A stretch of 64,000 bases of DNA from Peribacillus asahii (GCF_003570725.1 NZ_QWVS01000016.1:1-64000); one strand, 5' to 3'; shown: positions 36,234 through 45,619, counted from the stretch's first letter. Notes: generated by a model from the sequence alone, not told the origin. A program made the numbers and translations.

Positions 36234-36826
36234 GAAGCAGATTCCCCCTTCTTATTATTAGACTGGCGTTTTGATGCGAAATTACTTTTGAACTTAAAGT
36301 GAACCGTTCCATAGGCAAGGAAAATCATAATGACAATGCCTGGGTGTAAAGAAACAACTTGAAGAAGGATAAAAGAAAGAGCAAAGAAGAAAATGCCAAG
36401 GACGATACCTAACCCTTTTACTGCTTTTTCACCGAACTCATACGCCATCTGTCCAAGCATTACGGCAACAACGGGCATCACGGCTGCAATCATGTTTGCT
36501 ACAACGGCAGAGCTGCTCAATACGCTTATAAAAGCTGCTAAAAATACCATTGCAAAACAAGTTGGTAAAATATGTGCACATACGCTTACAAGTGCTCCCG
36601 TCCATCCTTTTGTTACATAGCCTAAGTAAGCGGCCATTTTGGTTGCGATTGGTCCAGGTAATGTATTGGCAATCGCCAGCGTTTCACCAAATTCATCATC
36701 ATCCAGCCATTGATAACGGGTAACTGCTTCATAACGAATTAACGGAATAACAGAAGGACCGCCGCCGAATCCTAAAATTCCGCTGCGCATCATGCCCAGT
36801 GTTAACTCTTTATATCGATTTCCCAT
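36230..36826 (-). CDS. ywrB: Chromate transporter half-protein (ChrA family)
   Basis: The first gene of the CHR pair, 198 residues, with the signature GFGGGPSVIPLIRYEAV and ANTLPGPIATKMAAYLGYVTKGW. It shares the Gly-Gly-Gly-Pro and PGPIATK motifs with its partner. AAGGAGGA precedes the ATG at good spacing. It is translationally coupled to the next gene. The promoter must lie in the AT-rich 220-base region shared with the ywrD-like gene. Confidence 0.88.
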   Translation of the reverse strand: MGNRYKELTLGMMRSGILGFGGGPSVIPLIRYEAVTRYQWLDDDEFGETLAIANTLPGPIATKMAAYLGYVTKGWTGALVSVCAHILPTCFAMVFLAAFISVLSSSAVVANMIAAVMPVVAVMLGQMAYEFGEKAVKGLGIVLGIFFFALSFILLQVVSLHPGIVIMIFLAYGTVHFKFKSNFASKRQSNNKKGESAS

Positions 36827-37046
36827 ATGGGTTCCTCCTTACTGAATTTTCTAAACTATTTGTATTTATAATAACAAAAAATATTTCCAAAAGTATATAA
36901 ATTTTTTTAAATAGTTACGAAATGAAATAAACATAGAAAAAATATATATAAAGAGAAATTAAAATGATAAATAAATGAACAAATCGTTATCGAAAAGAGT
37001 TATAATAAATTTACTGAATAGTTAATAAATTATAGGAGGAGAGAAG

Positions 37047-38621
37047 ATGAAATCGATTGTTGGTACAAAAAGCATGGTTGTTAGTCCTCATTATTTAGCC
37101 TCCATGGCGGGGAATCAAATATTAGAAAAAGGAGGGAATGCTTTTGACGCTGCGATTGCAGTGAGTGCTTGCCTTGCCGTAGTCTATCCACATATGACAG
37201 GATTAGGTGGGGACTCTTTTTGGTTAACTTATAAGAAAACTGAAGGAAAAATCCGCGGTTATAATGGCAGCGGAAGATCTGGAATGGGCGTGACAAGAGA
37301 AGCTTATAAGAATGAGACGAGCATTCCGTTTCGCGGGGTTCGCAGTGCCATTACAGTTCCCGGAATGCTAGATAGCTGGGATGCTATTTTACAAGAGTAT
37401 GGAAGAATGACATTAGCTGAAGTATTGCAGCCTGCAATCGAGTATGCAGAAAAGGGCTTCCCCATTACCAAAAATCAAGTTGTCTATACAGAGAAGAATC
37501 AAGAATGGATTGCGAAAACGCCAGTTACTGCGGATATTTATATACCAAATGGAGAGGTTCCACAAGCAGGTGAGCGATTTATTCAAAAGGATTTAGCTGC
37601 TACATTAGCGTTGCTCGCACAAAAAGGGCGAGATGCTTTTTATAAAGGTGAACTAGCAGAAGAGATTGTGTCCTTTTTAAAAGAACAAGGCGGCTTGCTT
37701 ACAGTAGATGATTTTTCCGCACACCGTGGCAATTGGGTAGAGCCTATTTCAACAGATTATCGTGATTATACGATTTATCAAGTGCCGCCTAACTCCCAAG
37801 GGTTTGTTGGTTTGATGGCATTAAATATTCTTGAGAACTTTCAGTTACAGGAGATCGAACATGGATCAGCTGACTACTATCATTTGCTTGTAGAAGCTTT
37901 AAAATCAGGTTTCCGTGATCGAAACCAAGTATTAACAGACCCGGAGTTTTTTGATATCCCACTCGAAAAACTATTAAGTAAGCAATATGCGTCTGAACTA
38001 GCTGATGCGATTCAAAAAGATGCGAAGCCATTGACGAGCCCTCCTGTTGGAAGTGATACAGCTTATGCTGCAGTTGTTGACTGTGATGGAAATGCGGTAT
38101 CGTTTATTCAAAGTTTATATTTTGAATTTGGCTCAGGTGTTGTTGCTGGGAATACGGGTATTCTTTTGCAAAACCGCGGTTCCTTCTTTTCGTTGGATCC
38201 ACATCATGTAAATACGTTAGAGCCTGCTAAGCGTTCGTTTCATACGTTAATGCCGGCTATCGCTTGTCAGAATGGAGAGCCGCGTATTTTGTACGGAACG
38301 CAAGGCGGAGAAGGACAGCCGCAAACACAAACTGCAATTATTACTCGGATGATTGATTATGGCATGGACCCGCAACAGGCCATTAGTGAGCCGCGTTTTG
38401 TTTGGGGAAGAACGTGGGGAGAAGATAGTGAGGCTCTAAAAATCGAAAGTCGAGTAGCAGCTGATGCGATTCAAACGCTAGAGAACAAAGGACATCTCGT
38501 AGAAGTAGTTGAAGAATTTGATGGCGTTATGGGACATGCACAAGCGATTCGAATTGATGAGCATCATTTCCTTCAAGGTGGAGTCGATCCTAGGGGCGAT
38601 GGCGCTGCGATTGGGTCTTAA
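37047..38621 (+). CDS. ywrD: Gamma-glutamyltransferase family protein (YwrD-like)
   Basis: A 524-residue Ntn hydrolase. Autoprocessing and catalysis in this family use a Thr at the start of the small subunit, seen here in VGSDTAYAAVVDCDGNAVSFIQSLYFEFGSGVV. Other family blocks are GGNAFDAAIAVSACLAVVYPHMTGLGGD and GTQGGEGQPQTQ. No signal peptide is visible, so it is probably cytoplasmic like YwrD, unlike secreted Ggt. AGGAGGAGA precedes the ATG. The adjacency to ywrABC-like genes supports the name. Confidence 0.9.
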   Translation: MKSIVGTKSMVVSPHYLASMAGNQILEKGGNAFDAAIAVSACLAVVYPHMTGLGGDSFWLTYKKTEGKIRGYNGSGRSGMGVTREAYKNETSIPFRGVRSAITVPGMLDSWDAILQEYGRMTLAEVLQPAIEYAEKGFPITKNQVVYTEKNQEWIAKTPVTADIYIPNGEVPQAGERFIQKDLAATLALLAQKGRDAFYKGELAEEIVSFLKEQGGLLTVDDFSAHRGNWVEPISTDYRDYTIYQVPPNSQGFVGLMALNILENFQLQEIEHGSADYYHLLVEALKSGFRDRNQVLTDPEFFDIPLEKLLSKQYASELADAIQKDAKPLTSPPVGSDTAYAAVVDCDGNAVSFIQSLYFEFGSGVVAGNTGILLQNRGSFFSLDPHHVNTLEPAKRSFHTLMPAIACQNGEPRILYGTQGGEGQPQTQTAIITRMIDYGMDPQQAISEPRFVWGRTWGEDSEALKIESRVAADAIQTLENKGHLVEVVEEFDGVMGHAQAIRIDEHHFLQGGVDPRGDGAAIGS

Positions 38622-38630
38622 AATATTGAT

Positions 38631-38671
38631 ATAAATCCCTCCGTCTAGTATGAGCGGAGGGATTTATATGA
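38631..38671. terminator. Bidirectional terminator
   Basis: AAATCCCTCCG and CGGAGGGATTT pair, between the ywrD-like gene and uraH. Confidence 0.8.
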
Positions 38672-38688
38672 ATACATTTCTTACCTGT

Positions 38689-39048
38689 TTAGCTTCCACG
38701 GTACACTTGATATCCCCAAGGTGAAACAAGTAAGGGGACATGATAGTGGGACGCGGGATTGGAGATTCCAAACCGGACTGGGACTTGTTCTAGAAAAGGA
38801 GGCTCTGGTAAAACTACTTCCTTATTTCTAAAATATTCACCAATATAAAAGAGGAGTTCATAGCTTCCTGCTGTGACCTCCTCACCTGAAAGCAGGGGAG
38901 CGTCGCAGCGCCCATCTTCATTCGTAACAGCTGTACGAATAAGCTTTCGTTCGTTTGATGCTGGTTCGAAATAATACAGTTCAATTTTTACGTTAGCAGC
39001 GGGTTGGCCGTGGGATAAATCGAGAATATGTGTTGTTAAACCTGTCAT
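38689..39048 (-). CDS. uraH: 5-hydroxyisourate hydrolase
   Basis: A transthyretin-related enzyme that opens 5-hydroxyisourate to OHCU in urate breakdown. The 119-residue product has the N-terminal LTTHILDLSHGQPAANVKIEL, the arginine of GRCDAPLL, and ends with the diagnostic YHVPLLVSPWGYQVYRGS, the family signature tetrapeptide YRGS. It overlaps uraD by four bases and is translationally coupled to it. Confidence 0.95.
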   Translation of the reverse strand: MTGLTTHILDLSHGQPAANVKIELYYFEPASNERKLIRTAVTNEDGRCDAPLLSGEEVTAGSYELLFYIGEYFRNKEVVLPEPPFLEQVPVRFGISNPASHYHVPLLVSPWGYQVYRGS

Positions 39049-39596
39049 AAGCGCTCCTTATTAGTAAGATTATTGTTTGCTGCTTCTGCAGCTTCAGTTT
39101 TCATGGTCATTTTTTCAAGCAGCCGAAGTTTGGCTATTTGGTAAATTTGTAATAATGCTGTTTCAAATTCCACTTCTGTTGGATTGTTAATTCTTGTGTT
39201 CATTGCTTCATAAATTTGATGTTTATCTTTGCCGCGAACAGCAATAATGAATGGAAAGCCAAATTTAGATTGATAATGTTGATTTAATGTAAGAAAGTTT
39301 TCATATTCTGCAGGAGTTAGATCTTGTAATCCAGCTCCTTGCTGTTCATTGATAGAATTTTGACTCATTTGTACTTTGTCGCCAAGACTAGGGTGAGCCT
39401 GGATGAGTGTGAGTTTTTCTCTAGTGGAGGCGTTTTTAACAATGTTCACCATATGCTGATGCATCTCTTGGAAAGAAGAGAATGGTTTGGTGTCGTAGGC
39501 TTTTTCAGCAATCCAAGCTGAATGCTCAAATAAATCGCCGAACAGTTGGACGAATTCCTCCTGGCTTGCCTGATTGACGGTTTCAAGAGTTAACAT
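39045..39596 (-). CDS. uraD: 2-oxo-4-hydroxy-4-carboxy-5-ureidoimidazoline (OHCU) decarboxylase
   Basis: Decarboxylates OHCU to S-allantoin. The 183-residue product contains the family blocks FEHSAWIAEKAY, LIQAHPSLGDKV (catalytic His near residue 70), SINEQQGAGL and FGFPFIIAVRGKDKHQIYEAMNTRI. In B. subtilis this domain is fused to uricase in PucL; here it is a separate gene, and no uricase is found in the window. Confidence 0.93.
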   Translation of the reverse strand: MLTLETVNQASQEEFVQLFGDLFEHSAWIAEKAYDTKPFSSFQEMHQHMVNIVKNASTREKLTLIQAHPSLGDKVQMSQNSINEQQGAGLQDLTPAEYENFLTLNQHYQSKFGFPFIIAVRGKDKHQIYEAMNTRINNPTEVEFETALLQIYQIAKLRLLEKMTMKTEAAEAANNNLTNKERL

Positions 39597-39641
39597 ATAT
39601 GGTATCTCCTTTTAAGAAATTTTAGATGATAATTCGATTGA

Positions 39642-39830
39642 TTAAGAGACAGGTTCTGCCTGCTTCTTTTTTGTTTTAGAGAGAAGTAAATTGGTTAAAA
39701 TCGCTGCTGTGCGTTAAATCCTAGCGCTCGGCCAACGATTAATGGGACAAGAACAGCATCGGCATACATAGAGAGTATATGTTGAAGCCCGAGTGAAAGT
39801 GTTTTTGTTTTTCAGGTTGGATTACCGATA
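39642..39830 (-). pseudogene. Vestigial purine (urate/xanthine) permease, NCS2 family
   Basis: The minus strand has an AAGGAG site (39830-39842) and then, after a lost start, KTLSLGLQHILSMYADAVLV and PLIVGRALGFNAQ, the N-terminal signature of NCS2 purine permeases. In a shifted frame it goes straight to ILTNLLLSKTKKKQAEPVS and stop, the normal C-terminal tail. About 370 central residues are gone. It is placed directly upstream of uraD, as a puc permease would be. Confidence 0.8.
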
Positions 39831-39975
39831 TTAAAACTCCTTTCTGAATACAGGTTATATTCTTTAATGTGATATGTTATTGGTAGTTACATATTAATGA
39901 ATATTTTGGAAAAATTCATTAGCCAATATAGACAATATTCATCTAATTATCTAGGCGTTTTGTCTAAGAACGGGA

Positions 39976-40012
39976 TAAAAAGAGAGACTTTTAAGTTAGA
40001 AAAGTCTCGCTC
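39976..40012 (-). terminator. Terminator of pucR
   Basis: GAGACTTTT and AAAAGTCTC pair. A CTCTTTTT tract follows on the minus strand. Confidence 0.8.
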
Positions 40013-40017
40013 ATCTC

Positions 40018-41634
40018 CTACAGATTTAATAATGTTTTAATTCGCAGAGCAATTCGGATTTGAAGGGTTGTATCGGCATCTTTTAAACTTTTTCCTAATA
40101 AATCTTCGCATTTCTCTAACCGGTATATGACTGTATTTCGATGTACATATAGACGTTTAGCTGTCTCCGAGATTTGACAATGGGTTTCTAAATAAACAGA
40201 CATCGTTTGCAGCAGAATATTCTCTTCCTCTTTATTCGCTGTAGTAAATCCTTGCAATGTGTAAGTATAGAAGTTTTTAAGATCTTCTTGAGGGATAGCT
40301 CGTAATAATTCGATAATGTCCTTCGTTCGGTAAAAGCTAATATATTGCGTTTTTCGTGAAAGGCTGCCTTCTTTTAGAGCACTCTTTGCTTCTATAAAAG
40401 CGTTTTTAATATGAAAGAAATTTTGACTAAAGTTACTAACTCCGAATGAAATCGTTGTTTCAAAGTGTGTGGAAATCTTCGTTTGAAGTTCGCGTAATAG
40501 TTCGGTAATGAAGTCCATCGTGTCACTTGAAACTTCTTCTCCTTCATATAACAGAATGCATAGCTTTCCTTTTGAGAAAAAATGAATGGAAATCGTTGAA
40601 TCGAATAGCTCTTCTTCAATGAATTCAAAAATCGTATCTATTTTTTGTTGGAGTTTGCTATAACTAGTGTTTGTGTTTGTTTCATCTAACTTGCCGACTA
40701 AGCATATGTACGGTTTGTTCACTTGTATGGAAAATTCTTTCGCACGATTTGTAATTTCCTCCTGGGATGAGAAAGCATCTTCTAGAAAATGAGTAAAAAA
40801 ATCATTGCGAACACTACGTTCATGTTGTTTGAGTGTATGTTCTTGCATAAGGGCAAAAGAAATGACATTGGCAGCTTGTTCGATTGTTAGTGTAGTAAGG
40901 TGATCGGACTCTTTAATTTCTCCTAGAATAGTTAAATAGCCAAAATTTTTACCGCTTGTATAGATAGGAAATACAGAATAAGTTTGCTTGTTAAAGAGAA
41001 CAGAAAAAGAAAAGAATGTTGTCTTTGAAAGGGAAAAATTAAAACCTTCCGCTAGTAACTGTTTGATGATAGTAAGAGTCTTGGAGTTTGAGTTTGGCTG
41101 TGAAGTTGGTTTTAGGTATTGGTTAATTAATACGATAGGGAAGCCAATCATTTCTGATAAACGGTCTAATAATTTCGGAATCCCTTTTCCGTCCATGATT
41201 AAATTAGTGAATTGTTTATGTGTTTCCATGACATATGTTAATTCATTGGCTCTTTGATTAAGGATTGCATGGAGGGAGTGATTGACAATTTCGCCGAGTG
41301 ATTGTTCCAATGGGAGCTCTATGATAGGGAAGGCTAATTGATTAGCTGTCTCGATGACTTTTTCGGGTACTTCTTGAACGAAGCGTTTTGTTTTAATGCC
41401 AAGTCCAGCACAGTTTTGTTCGGCCATAGCCTCAACAAGTTCGAGAAGGGCGTCCGGGTGGTCTTTTAAATGATACGCTGTGGTGATGAGTAGCTCATTT
41501 GGCTTGAGGTAAGGAATGATATCAGGTGCATCCATCATATTGACGGTAAAAACTTCGCGTTCCGTTCCAGTTGCTCCAGCGATGATATTTGTGTTTCTTA
41601 AAATGGGAATCTTCAATAAGTCAGCGATTTTCAT
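40018..41634 (-). CDS. pucR: Purine catabolism regulator PucR
   Basis: A 538-residue regulator with the N-terminal PucR domain (about residues 1-125; LPLEQSLGEIVNHSLHAIL), a middle CdaR/GGDEF-like segment, and the C-terminal helix-turn-helix (ISETAKRLYVHRNTVIYRLEKCEDLLG). In B. subtilis PucR senses purine breakdown products and controls the puc genes. Here it sits between uraD/uraH and the allantoin genes, divergent from the Rieske oxygenase gene. AGGAGG-like GGAGG precedes the ATG. Confidence 0.92.
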   Translation of the reverse strand: MKIADLLKIPILRNTNIIAGATGTEREVFTVNMMDAPDIIPYLKPNELLITTAYHLKDHPDALLELVEAMAEQNCAGLGIKTKRFVQEVPEKVIETANQLAFPIIELPLEQSLGEIVNHSLHAILNQRANELTYVMETHKQFTNLIMDGKGIPKLLDRLSEMIGFPIVLINQYLKPTSQPNSNSKTLTIIKQLLAEGFNFSLSKTTFFSFSVLFNKQTYSVFPIYTSGKNFGYLTILGEIKESDHLTTLTIEQAANVISFALMQEHTLKQHERSVRNDFFTHFLEDAFSSQEEITNRAKEFSIQVNKPYICLVGKLDETNTNTSYSKLQQKIDTIFEFIEEELFDSTISIHFFSKGKLCILLYEGEEVSSDTMDFITELLRELQTKISTHFETTISFGVSNFSQNFFHIKNAFIEAKSALKEGSLSRKTQYISFYRTKDIIELLRAIPQEDLKNFYTYTLQGFTTANKEEENILLQTMSVYLETHCQISETAKRLYVHRNTVIYRLEKCEDLLGKSLKDADTTLQIRIALRIKTLLNL

Positions 41635-41836
41635 AACGAACCTCCTTAGTGTGCTAAAAATAAAATTTCTTTTATATTATCATACAATTCCTTTGACATA
41701 TCTTCTAAAATGAATTTTTTCGATTGTGGAAATTTACAAAAAAATATCTAGTGTAATAAAACCTTACATTTAGTGGTGATTTTTATTCTGGATTTTGCTA
41801 ATATTTAGAAAATGAATTGAAGGGAAGTGAATACGG

Positions 41837-42889
41837 ATGAATGAATCGATGGCGACAAAAAAGAAAAAAAGAATTACTCCAATGCCGAAACAGTGTACGT
41901 TTAGCCCGGAAGATTGGACCGTTTTATCTCAATATTGGTATCCGGTAGCGACGGTTGCAGAAGTAACGGAAAAGCCAATCGGTATTAAGTTATTAGATGT
42001 TCATCTTGTGTTATATCGGGCGAATGGAAAAATTATTGTCGCGCGTGATTTATGTCTTCATCGTGGTGTTCCACTTAGTATGGGCTGGGTTGAAGGAGAT
42101 GAAATTGTTTGTCCTTATCATGGATTTCGTTATGGGCCTGAAGGAAATTGTACAGCTATTCCAGCTCATCCTGATGCGAAAATTTCTCCGCGTCTCTGTA
42201 TCACCATTTACCCAACGGCAGAGCGTTATGGCTTAGTTTGGACTTCGCTAGCTGGAGAGGAAGAGAATATTCCGCCGCTTGAGGCGTGGGATGATGAAGA
42301 ATATTTAAATATTTTACCGCCGTTTATTGATATTGCAGGATCGGCTGGTCGTCAAATGGAAGGATTTTTAGATGTGGCTCACTTTGCTTGGGTTCATTCG
42401 GAAAGCTTTGCTGATCGAAATAATGCATTTGTTCCAAGTTACAAAGTAGATAAAACAGATTATGGTTTGCATGTCGAGTATGTAAGTACGGTTAGCAATT
42501 ATGGCAAGAGTCAACAACATTTAGAGCCGCCAGGTTTTAAATGGTTAAGAGTGTTTGATGTATATCCCCCTTTTGCTGCTCGTTTGACTGTTCATTTTCC
42601 GAATGATGGGAAGTTGTTTATTTTAAATTGTGCAAGTCCTGTTTCTGCCCGTCAAACGCGCATGTTTTCTCCAATGGCAAGAAATTTTGATAAAGATGCA
42701 CCGATTGAAGATACGTACGAGTTTAATTTGCAAATTTTTAATGAAGATCGTGAAATGGTGGAAAACCAAAAGCCTGAAGAATTACCTTTAGACCTGCAAG
42801 CGGAGGCTCATATTGCAGCAGATAAAACATCGATTAATTATCGTCAAATTTTGAGACAAATGGGACTAGGGGAGAATTATACGAGTTAA
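41837..42889 (+). CDS. Rieske [2Fe-2S] ring-hydroxylating oxygenase, alpha-subunit type
   Basis: A 350-residue terminal oxygenase. The Rieske centre is CLHRGVPLSMGWVEGDEIVC then PYHGF (CxH at about residues 69-71, CxxH at about 92-95). The mononuclear iron site is in MEGFLDVAHFAWVHSESF (Asp, His, His). The N-terminal stretch is basic. It is divergent from pucR and upstream of the allantoate, ureidoglycine and allantoin genes, which implies an oxidation step in purine or ureide breakdown. Klebsiella HpxD, a Rieske protein for hypoxanthine oxidation, is a known precedent. No electron-transfer reductase is adjacent. The substrate is inferred only. Confidence 0.85.
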   Translation: MNESMATKKKKRITPMPKQCTFSPEDWTVLSQYWYPVATVAEVTEKPIGIKLLDVHLVLYRANGKIIVARDLCLHRGVPLSMGWVEGDEIVCPYHGFRYGPEGNCTAIPAHPDAKISPRLCITIYPTAERYGLVWTSLAGEEENIPPLEAWDDEEYLNILPPFIDIAGSAGRQMEGFLDVAHFAWVHSESFADRNNAFVPSYKVDKTDYGLHVEYVSTVSNYGKSQQHLEPPGFKWLRVFDVYPPFAARLTVHFPNDGKLFILNCASPVSARQTRMFSPMARNFDKDAPIEDTYEFNLQIFNEDREMVENQKPEELPLDLQAEAHIAADKTSINYRQILRQMGLGENYTS

Positions 42890-42896
42890 TCTGTAT

Positions 42897-42938
42897 GAAG
42901 AGGGTGTCTGTAATCTGTAGGCACGCTCTTCTTTTTAA
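42897..42938 (+). terminator. Terminator after the Rieske gene
   Basis: GAAGAG and CTCTTC enclose an imperfect inner stem, followed by TTTTT. Confidence 0.7.
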
Positions 42939-42980
42939 CCTTAGCTATGTTAAACCGTATGGTTGATTAATAGCTTTATA

Positions 42981-42993
42981 TAATATTGGTTAG
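42981..42993 (+). promoter_or_regulatory. Possible PucR box
   Basis: TAATATTGGTTAG resembles the B. subtilis PucR box (WWWCNTTGGTTAA) with two differences, about 110 bases before the allantoate amidohydrolase gene. Confidence 0.3.
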
Positions 42994-43101
42994 ATTGCAT
43001 AAAAAGATAAAGTAATTCGCATAGATTTGCTAATGAAGCTTTCGATGCTAAAACGTAAAATAGTAGTCAACTATACAGAACAGTTGAAAGGAAGGATTGT
43101 G

Positions 43102-44346
43102 ATGACGATACCGCTAGAAACTATTTCAGAGAAAAATAATGTTGTCTCAATGATTGAATGGCTGGCTTCCTTTGGAGCTACAGTAAATGGAGGAGTCACT
43201 CGTTTGCTATATTCGAAGGCATGGGTTCAAGCGCAGCAGGCATTAAAAGCAGAAATGAAATCGATTGGACTCGATGCTTATTTTGATAGCGTGGGAAATT
43301 TATTCGGTCGATTAGATGGAACTGAATCAGATGGTAAAGCAATCTTAACAGGCTCTCATATTGACACAGTTGTCGATGGTGGGAAATATGATGGGGCTTA
43401 CGGGGTTATTGCCAGTTTACTAGCTGTAAAAAGGTTGAAAGCTAAGTATGGAAAACCGAAAAAAACAATTGAGGTCGTATCCTTATGTGAGGAAGAAGGA
43501 AGTCGTTTTCCGTTAACATTTTGGGGGTCAAGAAATATTCAAGGTGCATACAGTCTAGATCAAGTACGGGGTGTAAAGGATTCAGAAGGGGTCCTATTCC
43601 TTGACGCTATGAAGGAAGCGGGTTTTCCTCCGGAGAATTATCAATCGCCTAAGCGTCAGGATATTGAACGATTTATTGAAGTTCATATCGAGCAGGGGAT
43701 TGTGTTAGAGCAGAATAAGAAATCATTAGGTATTGTAAGCCATATTGTTGGTCAACGTCGTTTTACAGTTAAGATTGTTGGTGAAAGTAACCATGCTGGA
43801 ACAACACCGATGTATTTTAGGAAAGATGCTGTTAGCGTTGCTTCGGAGCTTATTACTTTTTTAACAAAGCGTGCACAAGAAATCAATCCACATTTAGTAG
43901 CGACGGTTGGGAAGATAGCCGTTAAGCCGAATGTTCCGAATGTGATTGCTGGAGAAATCGAATTTAGTCTAGATATTCGTCATCATCAAGAAGCAGTGTT
44001 ACAGCGATATTGTCAAGAACTCTTTGCATATATGGAAGAAAAAGTGGAGAAAGCGGGTATGACTATTACGATTTCGAAATGGATGGACGTGAAGCCTGTT
44101 GAATTGAATTGTGAAATGAATACAGTGATTCAACAATTGGCTGATGCAAATCAAATTTCCTATCAAAATATGATAAGCGGTGCTGGACATGATTCGCAAG
44201 TATTTGGAGGTTTTTGTCCAACGAACTTGATTTTTATTCCTAGTCATAATGGAATTAGCCATTCTCCAAAAGAGTTTACGAGCGTTGAAGATTTAGAAAT
44301 AGGAATCGAGATTTTAAGTGAAATATTATATAAATTAGCATATTAA
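43102..44346 (+). CDS. pucF: Allantoate amidohydrolase (M20 family, PucF/AllC type)
   Basis: A dimetal amidohydrolase converting allantoate to ureidoglycine plus ammonia and CO2. The 414-residue product has the metal ligands in GSHIDTVVDGGKYDGAYG and CEEEGSRFPLTFWGSR, the dimerisation-domain Arg/His block VGQRRFTVKIVGESNHAGTTPM, and GAGHDSQVF with FIPSHNGISHSP at the C-terminus. The open frame starts at 43027; ATG 43102 follows AAGGAAGG at six bases and matches family length. It is the first gene of a tight three-gene operon. A beta-ureidopropionase or carbamoyl-amino-acid hydrolase is a less likely alternative given the context. Confidence 0.9.
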   Translation: MTIPLETISEKNNVVSMIEWLASFGATVNGGVTRLLYSKAWVQAQQALKAEMKSIGLDAYFDSVGNLFGRLDGTESDGKAILTGSHIDTVVDGGKYDGAYGVIASLLAVKRLKAKYGKPKKTIEVVSLCEEEGSRFPLTFWGSRNIQGAYSLDQVRGVKDSEGVLFLDAMKEAGFPPENYQSPKRQDIERFIEVHIEQGIVLEQNKKSLGIVSHIVGQRRFTVKIVGESNHAGTTPMYFRKDAVSVASELITFLTKRAQEINPHLVATVGKIAVKPNVPNVIAGEIEFSLDIRHHQEAVLQRYCQELFAYMEEKVEKAGMTITISKWMDVKPVELNCEMNTVIQQLADANQISYQNMISGAGHDSQVFGGFCPTNLIFIPSHNGISHSPKEFTSVEDLEIGIEILSEILYKLAY

Positions 44347-44361
44347 AGGGAGCTGACAATC

Positions 44362-45615
44362 ATGAAATACTCTGAGCTGCATACCCCGCTACGAACGATT
44401 ATGACGCCGGGGCCGGTTGAAGTGGATCCGCGAGTGTTACGAGCCATGAGTACACCTATATTAGGACAGTTTGATCCTGCTTTTACACACATCATGAATG
44501 AAGTTATGGAGATGCTTCGCCAACTTTTTCAAACGAATAATCGTTGGGCATTTCCGGTAGATGGGACATCAAGATCAGGAAATGAGGCGGTTCTTTGCAG
44601 CATTATTGAACCAGGAGATTGTGTATTAGTACCGATTTTCGGCCGGTTTGGTCATTTGTTTGTCGAGATTTGCGAACGCTATGGTGCTGACGTACACACG
44701 ATGGAATGTTCTTGGGGAGAAGTGTTTGAACCGGAAGAGGTTATTGCGGAAATTAAAAAAGTTTCACCGAAGATTGTCGCGCTAGTTCATGGGGAAACGT
44801 CAACAGGGTGCATGCAGCCATTGAAGGAGATTGGTCAGGCGTGTCGAGAGCTGGATGTTCTTCTAGTCGTTGATGCGGTTGCTTCCATTGGCGGTACGGA
44901 TATTAAAGTAGATGAATGGTGTATTGATGCCATTATCGGTGGCACTCAAAAATGTTTATCGGTACCCTCTGGTATGGCACCGATTACGTATAATGATCGA
45001 ATTGAGAAAATTCTGTCAGAAAGAAAAAAAGTAGAGCGTGGGATTGCGACAGCGGAGGACTTGCGACAAGTTCGGAAGGGAATACCGATTAAAAGTAATT
45101 ATTTTGATTTAAGTATGCTGCAAGATTATTGGGGACCGCGCCGCTTGAATCATCATACAGAAGCAACCTCAATGTTGTATGCGCTTCGAGAGGGATTACG
45201 TCTCGTTTTAGAGGAAGGGTTAGAAGAGAGATTTGAACGTCACGTCTTTCATGAGGCGGCATTAGTTGCCGGTCTAGAAGCAATGGGATTAACCTTGTTC
45301 GGAAATCGCAAACATAAGCTGACTTGTGTAACCTGTATTGAAATTCCTTCAGGCATAGACGGGGAATCCGTACGCAGTATGTTATTAAATCAATTTGGAA
45401 TTGAAATTGCGTCTTCCTTTGGACCGCTTCAAGGAAAGATCTGGAGAATTGGAACGATGGGCTATAGCTGTCGAAAGGAAAATGTTTTGTTTGTGTTAGG
45501 TGCTTTAGAGGCGGTGTTATTGCGTCACGGTTTTGAAGTGAAGCGAGGAGAAGCATTACAAGCCGCTCTTGATGTTTACATGGCGGAAGTAAAAGAGCCT
45601 GTGAAGGAGGAGTAA
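44362..45615 (+). CDS. pucG: (S)-ureidoglycine-glyoxylate aminotransferase
   Basis: A class V PLP aminotransferase that moves the amino group of ureidoglycine to glyoxylate, giving glycine and oxalurate. The 417-residue product has MTPGPVEVDPRVLRAMSTPILGQFDP at the N-terminus, VDAVASIGGTDIKVDEW (PLP Asp), and the PLP Lys in GGTQKCLSVPSG near residue 198. AAGGGAG precedes the ATG, 15 bases after the upstream stop, so it is co-transcribed with pucF and pucH. Confidence 0.92.
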   Translation: MKYSELHTPLRTIMTPGPVEVDPRVLRAMSTPILGQFDPAFTHIMNEVMEMLRQLFQTNNRWAFPVDGTSRSGNEAVLCSIIEPGDCVLVPIFGRFGHLFVEICERYGADVHTMECSWGEVFEPEEVIAEIKKVSPKIVALVHGETSTGCMQPLKEIGQACRELDVLLVVDAVASIGGTDIKVDEWCIDAIIGGTQKCLSVPSGMAPITYNDRIEKILSERKKVERGIATAEDLRQVRKGIPIKSNYFDLSMLQDYWGPRRLNHHTEATSMLYALREGLRLVLEEGLEERFERHVFHEAALVAGLEAMGLTLFGNRKHKLTCVTCIEIPSGIDGESVRSMLLNQFGIEIASSFGPLQGKIWRIGTMGYSCRKENVLFVLGALEAVLLRHGFEVKRGEALQAALDVYMAEVKEPVKEE

Positions 45616-45619
45616 GAGT

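Noticed and set aside
45089-45556. 155-codon minus-strand frame within pucG
   Set aside because: Antisense shadow of a clear PLP enzyme, without initiation signals or a family match.
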